Assembly: GCF_004342605.1 (NCBI RefSeq)
Contig: NZ_SLZL01000013.1
Coordinates: 61,012 to 125,011, forward strand
Origin: Caulobacter sp. BK020
GTDB lineage: Bacteria; Pseudomonadota; Alphaproteobacteria; Caulobacterales; Caulobacteraceae
Length of the DNA: 64,000 bases
Reading direction: 5' to 3'
Shown here one piece after another: positions 44,367 through 53,682 of the stretch. Under the pieces are notes generated by a model that searched no databases, was not told the DNA's origin, and worked only from the letters and a program-made list of their open reading frames with translations. Position 1 is the stretch's first letter; each line of letters begins with the position of its first letter. Made by a program: the position numbers and the translations under genes.

Positions 44367-46394
44367 ATGATCCAGGAAGCCGCGCACGACATGGTCCGCC
44401 CCGCCGAGCCCGCGGGTTCGCCGGTCGCCTGGACGGCCGCCTACCGGCCCGACATCGACGGCATGCGAGCGATCGCGGTGCTGGCGGTCGTGGTCTTCCA
44501 CGCCGGCTTCCCAGGACTGCTTGGCGGGTTCATCGGCGTCGACGTGTTCTTCGTCATCTCCGGATACCTGATCGGCGGCCAGGTCTTCCGCGAAGCTGTC
44601 GCGGGGGAGTTCCGGTTTTCGGGGTTCTACGCGCGGCGCGTACGGCGCATCCTGCCGGCCCTGTACGCTCTCCTGGCCGTCACGTTCGGCCTGGGCGCCT
44701 TGCTGCTGACGCCGCTTGAGCTGCGGGAACTGGGCAAGGAGTCCTTCGCCGCCATCTTCGGCGCCTCCAACCTGCTGTTCTACACGGCGGGCGGCTATTT
44801 CGACCCGGCCTCCGACCATTTGCCGCTGCTGATGAGCTGGTCGCTGGGGGTCGAGGAGCAGTTCTACATCGTCTTCCCGATCCTGGTTCTGCTGTGCCTG
44901 AGGATCAGACTGCGGCTGTTCATGCCGATTCTCATCATCGGGACCCTGGTTTCGTTCGCCGGCTCGATCCTGTTGACCCATCTGAACCCCAAGGCGGCGT
45001 TCTATCTCCTGCCGACCCGCGCCTGGGAACTGGGCCTGGGGGCGATCCTGGCGTTGTCGGAGCGCCGCTCGCCCCTCTGGACAGCGCCACGCCCGGTCGT
45101 CGACATCGCGGCGGTCGGCGCGCTGGCGGCGCTGGCGGCGGCCATGGCGCTCTATCGGCCGGCCGTCGCCTTCCCGGGTTGGTACGCCCTGATCCCCACG
45201 CTCGCCGCCGCGATCCTGATCGCCACCCCCGGCAGCCTGTTCAATCGCAAGGTCCTGTCCAGCCCTCCCTTCGTCTTCGTCGGCAAGATCTCCTATTCCT
45301 GGTACCTTTGGCACTGGCCGCTGTTTTTCCTGAACCGCGTCCTGGCGCCGGACGGCAAGGGCTTGCCGCCCCTGGCATTGCTGGTCCTGTCTCTGATCCC
45401 GGCCGTGGTCTCCTGGCGGTGGGTGGAGCAGCCTTTCCGCCGCCGCGTCCTCGGCGAGAAGGCGATCCTGGTGCGCTACGGCGCGGTCGCAGCGGTAATC
45501 GCGCTCCCCGCCCTGCTCTTCTACGTGACCGATGGCTGGCCCGGCCGGTTCTCGCCGGCCGTGCGGCAGATGTCCCGGACCGTCACAGAGGCTCGGGCCG
45601 ATCCATGCCTGGCGCCGTACGGCGCCGTGTCGCCGCAGGATCCGGCCGCCTGTCTGCCCGCTTCGGCGAGTCCTCGCGTCCTGGTGCTGGGCGACAGCCA
45701 CGGCAGCGCCATCGCGCCGGGTTTCAAGGCGCTGGCGGCGCGCGACGGCTACGGCTTCGGCCAGATCACCAAGTCCTCGTGCCCGCCCCTGTGGGGCTTC
45801 GCCCGCGAGGAGCCCGGCCGCACGGGTCACCTGGCGCAATGCCAGGCCTTCCAGCGGGAAGCCTTCGCCTATGTCGAACGCCACCCGGAGATCCAGGTCG
45901 TCGTGCTGGCCAGCTATTGGTCCTCGGACATGGTCCTGACCGACGGCAAGGGCGCCAGCGTTCCGCTAGCCGACGCCCTGCAGGGCACGGTGGCCCGTCT
46001 GACGGCTGCAAAGCGCCGCGTGATCCTGGTCGACGACGTCCCGACCTTCCGGTTCGATCCCTACAGCCGCATCGTCGGCGACAGGATTCCCGCAAGAGCG
46101 GCGGCGCAACGCTGGTTCGCGCGCACGCCTGGCGGCTTCACCGCCCACGACGGCCAGATGTTCGATGACCCCGCCACACCCGTCCTGCGCTCGGCGGCGA
46201 ACGGGCGGGCCGGAGTGATCTTCTTCGACACCAAAGCGCGGCTGTGCGGCCAGGAGGGCTGCCGCTATGGCGCGCCCGACACGCTCTACTATTTCGACTT
46301 CCAGCACCTGACCACGACTGGCGCCGGCGTGGCGACAGAAGGTTTCACCCTGCCCGCTCCGGCGGCTTTGGCCACCGAAGCGAAGGCTCCCTGA
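44367..46394 (+). CDS. acyltransferase-3 with SGNH hydrolase-like domain (OafA-type)
   Basis: A 675-residue two-domain O-acyltransferase. The N-terminal ten-helix domain has YRPDIDGMRAIAVLAVVVFH with the catalytic His, GVDVFFVISGYLIGG, and MSWSLGVEEQFYIVFP. The periplasmic C-terminal domain shows the SGNH blocks VLVLGDSHGSAIAPG and, at the end, YFDFQHLTTTGAG with the Asp-His pair. OafA-type proteins acetylate surface sugars. The last base of its TGA stop is the first base of the next ATG, so translation is coupled to the Wzy-like gene. Confidence 0.93.
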   Translation: MIQEAAHDMVRPAEPAGSPVAWTAAYRPDIDGMRAIAVLAVVVFHAGFPGLLGGFIGVDVFFVISGYLIGGQVFREAVAGEFRFSGFYARRVRRILPALYALLAVTFGLGALLLTPLELRELGKESFAAIFGASNLLFYTAGGYFDPASDHLPLLMSWSLGVEEQFYIVFPILVLLCLRIRLRLFMPILIIGTLVSFAGSILLTHLNPKAAFYLLPTRAWELGLGAILALSERRSPLWTAPRPVVDIAAVGALAALAAAMALYRPAVAFPGWYALIPTLAAAILIATPGSLFNRKVLSSPPFVFVGKISYSWYLWHWPLFFLNRVLAPDGKGLPPLALLVLSLIPAVVSWRWVEQPFRRRVLGEKAILVRYGAVAAVIALPALLFYVTDGWPGRFSPAVRQMSRTVTEARADPCLAPYGAVSPQDPAACLPASASPRVLVLGDSHGSAIAPGFKALAARDGYGFGQITKSSCPPLWGFAREEPGRTGHLAQCQAFQREAFAYVERHPEIQVVVLASYWSSDMVLTDGKGASVPLADALQGTVARLTAAKRRVILVDDVPTFRFDPYSRIVGDRIPARAAAQRWFARTPGGFTAHDGQMFDDPATPVLRSAANGRAGVIFFDTKARLCGQEGCRYGAPDTLYYFDFQHLTTTGAGVATEGFTLPAPAALATEAKAP

Positions 46395-47857
46395 TGTTGC
46401 CCGATTTGCCGCGCACTGATACCAGTTCGGCGCGACCGCGAGCGATCGTCGCCCCCCTCAACAACCCCAGCAAAGCCGATTTCGTGCCACCGAGCGTCAC
46501 ACCGAAGCCATGGCTGGCCAGGCTGGCGACAACCATCGCGCTGGTGATATTCCTGATCGCGTTCGTGGCCCACCAGGGGCGGATCAGTTTCTATGCCGGC
46601 CCCAATGGCCGCACCGTGGCCCTCGGCCTTGAACTGCTGGCCCTGGGCCTGGCCTCCGCCATCTGCATCATCTACCGGCAATACGGCATCGTCGCCTGGA
46701 GCGTGCTCGCGACCCTCTATGCCGCATCGCAGGTCTATTGGTTCTCGACCGCCTGGGGTCGCGACGCCAATCTCAACGCCATATCGGTCTATATCGGGCT
46801 GTTCTCCTCGGTCGTCTTCGTCGCAGCCCTGGTCAACCTCGAGCGCAAGACCCTGATCAACGTCCTGTTCGGGGTGGCGCTGATCTACGCCCTCTTCTAT
46901 CTGGCGCTCAGTCTCGGCCTCGGGGGCCTGAAGGCGCCGACCGATCCCGGCGCGGAAAAGCTGTTCATCGCCGCGGATCTGCGGATTGGCCGCCCCTCCC
47001 GCTTCGCGATGATGTCGTCGCTGATGGTGTTCGGCCTGTGCCTGTCGTTCACCCGCGCCTTCGTCGGCAAGAAGTGGGCCTACCTGCTGACGTTCGGCCT
47101 GTTCGCCGCCGGCATCTGGCTTTCCTATTTCCGGGCGGTCACGGCCGTCACGATCTTCGCGCTGGCCACCTATGTCGTGCTGCGGAACACCAAGCGGGTC
47201 GGCGTCCTCTGCTTCCTGGCCTTCTTTGTCGTCTCGCTGGTGCTGATCGTCGGCCTGAACGACCACGCGTTCAGGCCCTACGACCTGTTCGGCAACAACG
47301 ATTCCTCGGCCACGATCCGCTCGCTATCCTACGACGCCACCAAATACTTCGTGCGAGACTACTGGCTGTTCGGCGTCGGCCTGGCCAGCAGCCGTGACGA
47401 CACCATCAACCTGATGGCGACGACCACCTTCTTCTTCTCGGATATCGGCGCCGTCGGGGTTTTCTATACGGGCGGCGTCGTGGGCCTGATCATCTTCATG
47501 GTCATCAGCGCCATCAGCGCCTTTTCCGGCTTCTTTCTCCAGGCCATCGGCTTCGAGCGCGCGGACGCGGACGGCCTGGCCCTGGCCGGTTGCGCCTGCG
47601 CCTTGCTGGGCATTATCGCTCCGGATCTATGGTCGGGATCCTCGACCGTCCTGTCGGCGATCTTCATCGCCGCCTTCTACATCTCCCTGAAGAGCCGGCC
47701 AGCGCGCGCTGGGCCGTTCCGACCCTGGCTAGAGGGTGGAGTTCGGTATCCGTCGTTCACCCCTCGCGCGTCCGCCCCAGAGCTGAAGGACACGCCCCTT
47801 CAGGCGCAGGAAGGGCTGCTCGACCAGCCCGTAGGACAGGTGCGCGGCCACGAGTGA
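46394..47857 (+). CDS. O-antigen polymerase/ligase family protein (third of three)
   Basis: A 487-residue polytopic membrane protein with about ten helices, weakly similar to Wzy/ligase proteins. FYAGPNGRTVALGLELLALG opens the membrane part, and FRAVTAVTIFALATYVVL leads to a polar loop with FVRDYWLFGVGLASSRDD. The classical HN motif is not clear. The last 45 or so residues (from about 47720) are polar and lie antisense to the end of the convergent acyltransferase gene, giving a 129-base overlap. This tail is probably a late extension caused by a lost stop codon. Confidence 0.75.
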   Translation: MLPDLPRTDTSSARPRAIVAPLNNPSKADFVPPSVTPKPWLARLATTIALVIFLIAFVAHQGRISFYAGPNGRTVALGLELLALGLASAICIIYRQYGIVAWSVLATLYAASQVYWFSTAWGRDANLNAISVYIGLFSSVVFVAALVNLERKTLINVLFGVALIYALFYLALSLGLGGLKAPTDPGAEKLFIAADLRIGRPSRFAMMSSLMVFGLCLSFTRAFVGKKWAYLLTFGLFAAGIWLSYFRAVTAVTIFALATYVVLRNTKRVGVLCFLAFFVVSLVLIVGLNDHAFRPYDLFGNNDSSATIRSLSYDATKYFVRDYWLFGVGLASSRDDTINLMATTTFFFSDIGAVGVFYTGGVVGLIIFMVISAISAFSGFFLQAIGFERADADGLALAGCACALLGIIAPDLWSGSSTVLSAIFIAAFYISLKSRPARAGPFRPWLEGGVRYPSFTPRASAPELKDTPLQAQEGLLDQPVGQVRGHE

Positions 47858-48811
47858 GGCCACGACGGTCACGACGTCGGTCAGGCGCGACCGTACGCCG
47901 GCGAAAGAAAAGATCATCAGGATCGGGTAGTGCCACAGATAGAGGCTGTAGGACCTCTTGCCGACCCAGAGGGCGGCCGGCGACTTCAGCCAAGCGACGA
48001 ACGGGGCGCGATCGTCCACCGCCAGAGCCACCAACCAGGCCGCGCAAAGCGCCACCAGGGTGAAGCCTCCATAGCCCAGGAAAGGCGCCGACCACGGGGT
48101 CGAAACCGCGACCACGGTCAAGACGAGCACGGGAACGGGCCAGCCCTTGAGCAGGATGGCCGGAAGCCGCCGCACGCCCGACAGGGCCAGGGCCGCGCCC
48201 AGCAGCAAGCCATCGGCGCGCGTGTCCGTGCCGTTGTACAGACGCTCGGCGCTGGCGCCGTCCCACGCCAGGAAGCCTCGCCAGGCCGCCAGGGTCAGCA
48301 TCGCCCCGATCAGCACCATGGCGTATCGCCGGTGGTTCAGGCGTCCGGCGGTCGCGTTCAACAGCAGGGGCCAGATCAGGTAGAACTGCTCCTCCACGCT
48401 CAGCGACCAGGCATGGCCCAGGAAGCCGCCCCCGGTCCAGCCCGCCGCCCGGGCCCAGTTCATGACGCTGGCCAAGGTGTAGAGCACGTTGCGCAGTTCG
48501 CCCCAGAGGTCCAGCCGCCGGGCCACCAGCGACCCCGCCAGCAGCGCCGCCACGACGAAGAGCGATACCGCCAGCAGAGCCGGCACGATCCTCAGGAACC
48601 GCCGAACATAGAAATCGCGTAGCGATGCGCGTCCGTTGCGATCGATCTCCTCAACGAGGAGACCGGTGATCAGAAAACCGCTGATGACGAAGAAGATATC
48701 GACGCCGATATGACCGCCGACCAGGATTTGCGGGCCGAAACAATGATCGATCAGGACCGCCGACACCGCCACGGCGCGGAGCCCGTCGATCTGCGGCAGG
48801 TAACGTCCCAT
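47729..48811 (-). CDS. acyltransferase-3 family membrane protein
   Basis: A 360-residue polytopic protein with about ten helices. LPQIDGLRAVAVSAVLIDH carries the catalytic His in a slightly changed setting (LIDHC), GVDIFFVISGFLITG, DFYVRRFLRIVPALL and HAWSLSVEEQFYLIWPL fit the family. LGKRSYSLYLWHYPI-like VGKRSYSLYLWHYP occurs near the end. The start at 48811 is chosen because the family signature begins nine residues later; a longer frame adds 28 unconserved residues. It converges with and overlaps the Wzy-like gene, and is divergent from the GT4 gene. Confidence 0.9.
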   Translation of the reverse strand: MGRYLPQIDGLRAVAVSAVLIDHCFGPQILVGGHIGVDIFFVISGFLITGLLVEEIDRNGRASLRDFYVRRFLRIVPALLAVSLFVVAALLAGSLVARRLDLWGELRNVLYTLASVMNWARAAGWTGGGFLGHAWSLSVEEQFYLIWPLLLNATAGRLNHRRYAMVLIGAMLTLAAWRGFLAWDGASAERLYNGTDTRADGLLLGAALALSGVRRLPAILLKGWPVPVLVLTVVAVSTPWSAPFLGYGGFTLVALCAAWLVALAVDDRAPFVAWLKSPAALWVGKRSYSLYLWHYPILMIFSFAGVRSRLTDVVTVVASLVAAHLSYGLVEQPFLRLKGRVLQLWGGRARGERRIPNSTL

Positions 48812-49048
48812 GCGGGCTCCGAAATCACGGGAGAGGCTCCTGACTATCGCGCCCCGGACCGGTTGGAAAGCGACACCGCCGCGGGGACTGGCCATGGTCG
48901 CCGGACCGCCGCGGAAATGCCCGCTTGAGGCGCGAGCCGCCCACTGTCGCGCCGGTCGCGGCGACGGGCGTTGGCTGAGCGCCCGTCACGCGATAAGGCT
49001 CTGGCGACGGCACGACCGGCCTGGCTGGCGCGTCGTCTCCATTCGAAC

Positions 49049-50203
49049 ATGGGACCGTCGCCGTTGAAACGGATCATCGTCTATACGCGCGCCTGGCGTT
49101 CCGGGGTCGGCCTCTACGCCCAGGGTCTCGTGGAAGGCCTGGCCGCCGCCGGAAGCGAAGTCACCTTCATCGCGCCTGCCGGCTATCCAGAGGACCGCAC
49201 CGCGCATCTGGCCAAGGTCCGTCGCATCCGGCCGGTGCGGGAAGTGATCGACGGCGGCTCTCGCCTGCGCCGAGCTTCCTTTTCGCTCGCACGGGTGGCC
49301 GGCGGCTTGGGCGCGTTGCTGGCGGCGCGCTTCACCAGCGGCCGTTTCATCGTCAGCATTCCCGACCCGTTCGTGTTCGCCGTCTGGCCGTTGATGCTGC
49401 TGCGGTTGACCGGCGCCAAGGTGATCTTTGTCTGCCATGACCCCGAGCCCCATTCCTGGAGCCTGCCCGCGCGTTGGCGTTGGCTGGAACGCGCCGGATA
49501 TCGAGCGATCTATGGCTGCGCTTCACTGATCGTCGTGCTGTCCGAAGCGGGCCGGGCTCCGCTGGTCCGGCTGTTCGGCGTGCCTCCCGGCAAGATCGTG
49601 GTCTCGCCGCACGGCGCCTTCGACGTCCCCGCCGCCGGACCGTCGCCGGGCTCCAACACGCTGCTGGCCTTCGGCACGGTCCGCCGGAACAAGCAGGTGG
49701 CGCTGGCGATGGAGGCCGTGATCGCCGCGCGCGAGGCCGGCTGCCCCGTCCGCATGATCGTGGCCGGCGCCAAGGATCCCAACGACCCCGCCTATCTCGA
49801 CGAATGCCGGGCGATCGCCGCGCGCTGCCCTGAAGGCCTGATCATGGAGACGGGCTTCATCACGGACGAACGCGTCAACGACCTCCTTGCGGCCTGCGAC
49901 GCGCTGCTCATGCCCTACACCGATTTCAACTCCCAGAGCGGCGTGGCCGTCATGGCGGGCATGGCCGGCCGACCGGTCATCGCCGCCCCGGCGGGCGGCA
50001 TCGCCGACCTGATCGTCGCCGGTCTGGCCGCTGTCGAGATCCCCCAGCCCGTCGATCTCGACGGCGTCACTCGGTCGATCCTGGCTTTCTACGCCATACC
50101 CTCGGCCGAATGGTCGAATCGCGCGGCTCGCGGTCGCGTCCTTCTGAACGAGGCCTTGGCCTGGCCTCGGATCGGGCGACAGCTGGCCGGATTGTTCGAA
50201 TAG
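49049..50203 (+). CDS. GT4-like glycosyltransferase with altered EX7E motif
   Basis: A 384-residue GT-B protein. IIVYTRAWRSGVGLYAQGLV opens the acceptor domain, FVCHDPEPHSW and SPHGAFDVP follow, and the donor domain has FGTVRRNKQVALAMEAV. The region that normally reads as EX7E is SQSGVAVMAGMAGRPVI, so neither acidic residue is present. This occurs in some active subgroups where Gln-Ser-Gly replaces the first part, but it could also mean reduced activity. The gene is divergent from the acyltransferase at 47729. The 237-base gap between them has no gene that I can support. Confidence 0.82.
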   Translation: MGPSPLKRIIVYTRAWRSGVGLYAQGLVEGLAAAGSEVTFIAPAGYPEDRTAHLAKVRRIRPVREVIDGGSRLRRASFSLARVAGGLGALLAARFTSGRFIVSIPDPFVFAVWPLMLLRLTGAKVIFVCHDPEPHSWSLPARWRWLERAGYRAIYGCASLIVVLSEAGRAPLVRLFGVPPGKIVVSPHGAFDVPAAGPSPGSNTLLAFGTVRRNKQVALAMEAVIAAREAGCPVRMIVAGAKDPNDPAYLDECRAIAARCPEGLIMETGFITDERVNDLLAACDALLMPYTDFNSQSGVAVMAGMAGRPVIAAPAGGIADLIVAGLAAVEIPQPVDLDGVTRSILAFYAIPSAEWSNRAARGRVLLNEALAWPRIGRQLAGLFE

Positions 50204-50213
50204 GACGCGCCGT

Positions 50214-50711
50214 TCAGGGCCTGAGAATAAAGTCGCGCAGTCGGTCCGTGAAGCTGGCCGGCGCATGGGGCGGCAGTTTCTGCGAGCCCGTCAACTCGGT
50301 CAGGCGGGTCAGATGTTCGATCAGACCGTGCTCATCGGATGCGACATAGATCCCGGGAACGGCCTTGAAGCGCTCGGCCGTCGCCATCTGGTGACCATTG
50401 CGATGCTCGCCCCGCAAGTGATCGCGCGGCATGATGATGATCGGCTTTCCATATTCCAACGCCGTCAGGATCGAGCCCATGCCGGCGTGGCTGATCATGA
50501 TCGTGGCGTTCAACTGGAGTTCCCGGAACGCCTCGGGCGCGAGGAACGGAAAGGCCTTCAGCGAGCGCGGCGCATAGGTCGACGGGCCGACCTGCGCGAC
50601 GACGTCGGTCCGCCCGGCCGCGATCGCCCAGTCGTCGACCGCGCGCACCAGTCTGTCGAACGGGAGTTGGGTGCCTACGGACAGCAGTATCAAATGACCG
50701 ATCCGAAGCAT
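50214..50711 (-). CDS. PssE-like glycosyltransferase subunit (Alg13-like)
   Basis: A 165-residue donor-binding half of a split glycosyltransferase. HLILLSVGTQLPFDRLV and MISHAGMGSILTALEYGKP are the nucleotide-sugar motifs of the Alg13/EpsF/PssE family. It is active only with the membrane subunit encoded just upstream (PssD). Its start lies 22 bases inside the end of that gene, so translation is coupled. The pair probably transfers glucuronic acid or N-acetylglucosamine to a lipid-linked sugar. Confidence 0.9.
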   Translation of the reverse strand: MLRIGHLILLSVGTQLPFDRLVRAVDDWAIAAGRTDVVAQVGPSTYAPRSLKAFPFLAPEAFRELQLNATIMISHAGMGSILTALEYGKPIIIMPRDHLRGEHRNGHQMATAERFKAVPGIYVASDEHGLIEHLTRLTELTGSQKLPPHAPASFTDRLRDFILRP

Positions 50712-51145
50712 TGAACGTCCGGATAGGCGTCCGTGAGGTGCGGCCACTGGGTCAGGCACAGATCCACATGCTTGCGCACCAGGCGACCGGACAGGGAGAG
50801 CTTCTCGGAGTTGGCGATGCTGTCGATCCAGACGGTCCGGGCGCCCAGCAGCTTGCCCAGCCGCACCGCGAAGACGCCGGGCGCGGCGCCAGTCGTCACG
50901 ATGGTGGACGGCCGAAACTTCAGCACGATGAACAAGAGCTGCGCGAACATGACCAGCAGCCCCACGAGATCGGTCTGGGATCCGTCTCTCACCACGGCGA
51001 CCGGCCGCTCGCCGCAAGGCGCGCGGGCGCCTTTCAGCGTCGTGACGTACTGCGCGTCGAAACCCTCGAAGGCCGCGGCCAGCCGCGAGAGCTGGACCCA
51101 ATGCCCCCCGGCTGACGCCACGAGGAGAAGTCGTGGCGTCGTCAT
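50690..51145 (-). CDS. PssD-like glycosyltransferase subunit (Alg14-like)
   Basis: A 151-residue membrane-anchoring half of the split transferase. The N-terminal LLLVASAGGHWVQLSRLA is the Alg14/PssD signature, LVGLLVMFAQLLFIVLKFRP is a membrane helix, and TVWIDSIANSEKLSLSGRL and DLCLTQWPHL complete the family. It recruits PssE to the inner membrane and holds the acceptor site. Family members add glucuronic acid in rhizobial exopolysaccharide; the sugar here is not certain. Together with the lyase at 40888 it hints at a uronate-containing polymer. Confidence 0.9.
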   Translation of the reverse strand: MTTPRLLLVASAGGHWVQLSRLAAAFEGFDAQYVTTLKGARAPCGERPVAVVRDGSQTDLVGLLVMFAQLLFIVLKFRPSTIVTTGAAPGVFAVRLGKLLGARTVWIDSIANSEKLSLSGRLVRKHVDLCLTQWPHLTDAYPDVQCFGSVI

Positions 51146-51348
51146 GGTCGGCGGAACCTTGTCCAGCTTGACCGCCCCGCCCTCATTCCTGCCTCCGCAC
51201 AGAGCGGGCGGTCGATCATGGCCTCATCATTCCCCAAAAGAGCTCCAGCGGATCGGACGCCAAGCCTTTCCGCCAGCGAATATTAAGCAAGGCTCGACCT
51301 TAAGAAATGGCATTGAAACATTTTGGCTCAAAATTGAGGCGGTGCTCG

Positions 51349-53682
51349 TCACGACCCCAAAAAATAGCACTCCCGATCATCCCCAAACGTGTAAGGGCCA
51401 GGTTTACACACCGAAGGTTGCCCAAATCGCCATCCCGACCCCTTGAAGCCCAGATAGACACGACCGAACACGTCCTTGTCTGCATCCATGGCGACGACTT
51501 CATCAAGGGCGCCGACGGGAAACTCGCCGATCCGCACCCAGTTCATGGCATTGTCTACCGATCGCCATACACCGTAGCGCCCGTCAATCCGCCCGGTAAC
51601 ATAAATGGCCGGATAACCTCCTCCCGGCGCCGCCTTGCCGAAGGCGATGTCATGCACCGCCTGCACGCGACGCAGCACGATCCAGGTCCGGCCGCCGTCG
51701 ACGGACCGCCGAAGCGCCGTATCGCCGGGGTGGGACACGCCCGACGTGAAAAACAGATGACCCGCATGGCCGGGAACGACCCTCAGCTTGGCGCTGTAGC
51801 GGCTGGCGGGCGCGATCTCGCCCCTATAGACCCTCGACCAGTCCGCACCGCCGTCATGGGTGACCCACAGGCCGGCCAGCCCTGGATTGGCGCCGTCGCC
51901 GCTGTGCGCCAGGTAGAACGTCCTGGCCAGCACCTTGTCCGCGGCCAGGGTCTTGCGGTGAAAGTAGTAGTCCGCGTGCGAGCCGGTATTGGGCAACCGC
52001 TCGCCGGGCAGAACCACGCGCCGCCAGGTCCGCCCCATGTCGATGGTGTAGAACGGCGACCGATTGTGCGTGGGCGCCCAGACGATGTTGCGCGCGTCGT
52101 CGGCCGCGACCGCGATCGAGCCGAAGGCCATGCGCCACGGATCGGCCGGCACCGTTCCGGGCGGCTGCGGCAAGGTCGCGAACTTCGACCAGGTCTTGCC
52201 GCCGTCCTCGCTGTAGCCGGCCAGCACCGCGTCGCCGTCCTCCGAGCAGCAGCCGGTGCGGGTGTCAGAGGCGTTGGTGACGAAAAAGCCAGGCTGGGCC
52301 GGCGTCCAGTCCAGCTGCTGCGCGGCGATCAGCACCCGCTCCTTGGGCCCATAGCCCGTCGAGAAACGTTCGAGGTCGTCGCGCCGATGGATGCCGAAAT
52401 CCCAGGCCGCGAACAGCGGCAGTTGACCCGGGGCGGCGCTCACGTCGTTGGCGACCAGTTCCTCGATGCCGCGCGCCTGACTCTCCCAGACGATATTGCC
52501 GAGAGGCCAGGCGACGTCGGCGAAATAGACGCCCGTGCCGGCGGCGTTCCACAGCCGGCCAGGGACGACGGGGTCGAACATCACCTGGCCTGTGGCGAAG
52601 TAGCCCTGGTCGGCCACGTGCAGCCAGGGCGGATCGCCTTTTCCGACCCGCGCGCCGGTGAGGACAGGCCCCCACCGCCGGCCGCCGTCAGCGCTGCGGA
52701 TCGCGTGGCCGCCTTCGTCGAAGACATAGATCGATCCGTCGGCGGGATTGACGGCGACGCCGCCGAACGGCGCGGGTTTCACACCAGGAGCGCCCGTAAG
52801 GTCTTCCCAGGTCCCTTCGGAGAACTTCCAGATCTTCTTCTGCTCGTGATCGACGCCGTAGAACGCCCCATCCCGGCCGAAGGCGCCGTGGCGGAGGCTG
52901 GTCGGCTGAGCATCCCGCGCCAAGACCAGGGGCCTGAAACTTCGGCCGCCGTCGAGCGAACGTGCGACCCCGTCGCCGGCCGACATCGCCCAGACCTGCT
53001 CTCCATCCGGCGAGAACCACACGACCACCCCGGGCCTGGGCTTGACCGCCGCGCTCCCTCGGCCAATCCCGCCCGGCGCCGTCGCGATCCTTGTCCAGTC
53101 ACGGCCACCGTTTTCCGATCGCCATAGCCCGTCGTTCGGCGTCCCCAAGAGCACAAGGTCCGGATCCCGAGGCGACACGCTCATGAACGGGCCATAGTGT
53201 CGGAAAGGGCTATTGGCGTCGAAAGTCACCGGCGGAAGGCTGGTGCGGATAAAACGGCGTCCGCGGTCGCTTGATCGATAGACCCCGCCGTGGAGCGCCA
53301 TGTAGATCCGGTCCGGATCCGACGGCGCGACAACGGCTTCGTAGACGCCTTCGTTCAGCGTCATCGGCTTGTGATCCTCCGATGGCATGCTCGCCGTCGT
53401 GACCAGTTGAAGCCAGCGGTTCTTTTCGGGCAGCCAGAGATAGGCGCCGTAGACGTCGGTTCTGACGATCCGCGTCTGCCCCCTTGCATCGGCGCTGTAG
53501 CCCGTGATGAAGCCTCCGCCGCCTATCGCCACGGGACGCCACGCATAGGCCGGGGCCGTCGCCTCGGCCACCGGCGGCGCGACAAGCCTGGCTGGGACAT
53601 CCTGGGAAACCACCGATTGGTCCCCGGCCAACGCCAGAAGAGCCAGGACGAGCGCCGAAAGCATCATGCAACTCCTGAACAC
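51349..53682 (-). CDS. secreted beta-propeller glycoside hydrolase-like protein (GH74/BNR type)
   Basis: A 777-residue exported protein with a signal peptide (residues 1-20 or so). It contains about nine Asp-box-like motifs such as SSDRGRRF, SENGGRDW, SLDGGRSF, SADGGRRW, SEDGGKTW, TIDMGRTW, THDGGADW and SVDGGRTW. The N-terminal GGGGFITGYSADA followed by IVRTDVYGAYLW closely resembles the first blade of GH74 endoglucanases and xyloglucanases. Two seven-bladed propellers would fit the length. It would act in the periplasm or outside on beta-glucan-like chains. Placed inside a polymer-synthesis locus, it may trim or recycle the local polymer instead of plant glucan. Confidence 0.82.
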   Translation of the reverse strand: MFRSCMMLSALVLALLALAGDQSVVSQDVPARLVAPPVAEATAPAYAWRPVAIGGGGFITGYSADARGQTRIVRTDVYGAYLWLPEKNRWLQLVTTASMPSEDHKPMTLNEGVYEAVVAPSDPDRIYMALHGGVYRSSDRGRRFIRTSLPPVTFDANSPFRHYGPFMSVSPRDPDLVLLGTPNDGLWRSENGGRDWTRIATAPGGIGRGSAAVKPRPGVVVWFSPDGEQVWAMSAGDGVARSLDGGRSFRPLVLARDAQPTSLRHGAFGRDGAFYGVDHEQKKIWKFSEGTWEDLTGAPGVKPAPFGGVAVNPADGSIYVFDEGGHAIRSADGGRRWGPVLTGARVGKGDPPWLHVADQGYFATGQVMFDPVVPGRLWNAAGTGVYFADVAWPLGNIVWESQARGIEELVANDVSAAPGQLPLFAAWDFGIHRRDDLERFSTGYGPKERVLIAAQQLDWTPAQPGFFVTNASDTRTGCCSEDGDAVLAGYSEDGGKTWSKFATLPQPPGTVPADPWRMAFGSIAVAADDARNIVWAPTHNRSPFYTIDMGRTWRRVVLPGERLPNTGSHADYYFHRKTLAADKVLARTFYLAHSGDGANPGLAGLWVTHDGGADWSRVYRGEIAPASRYSAKLRVVPGHAGHLFFTSGVSHPGDTALRRSVDGGRTWIVLRRVQAVHDIAFGKAAPGGGYPAIYVTGRIDGRYGVWRSVDNAMNWVRIGEFPVGALDEVVAMDADKDVFGRVYLGFKGSGWRFGQPSVCKPGPYTFGDDRECYFLGS

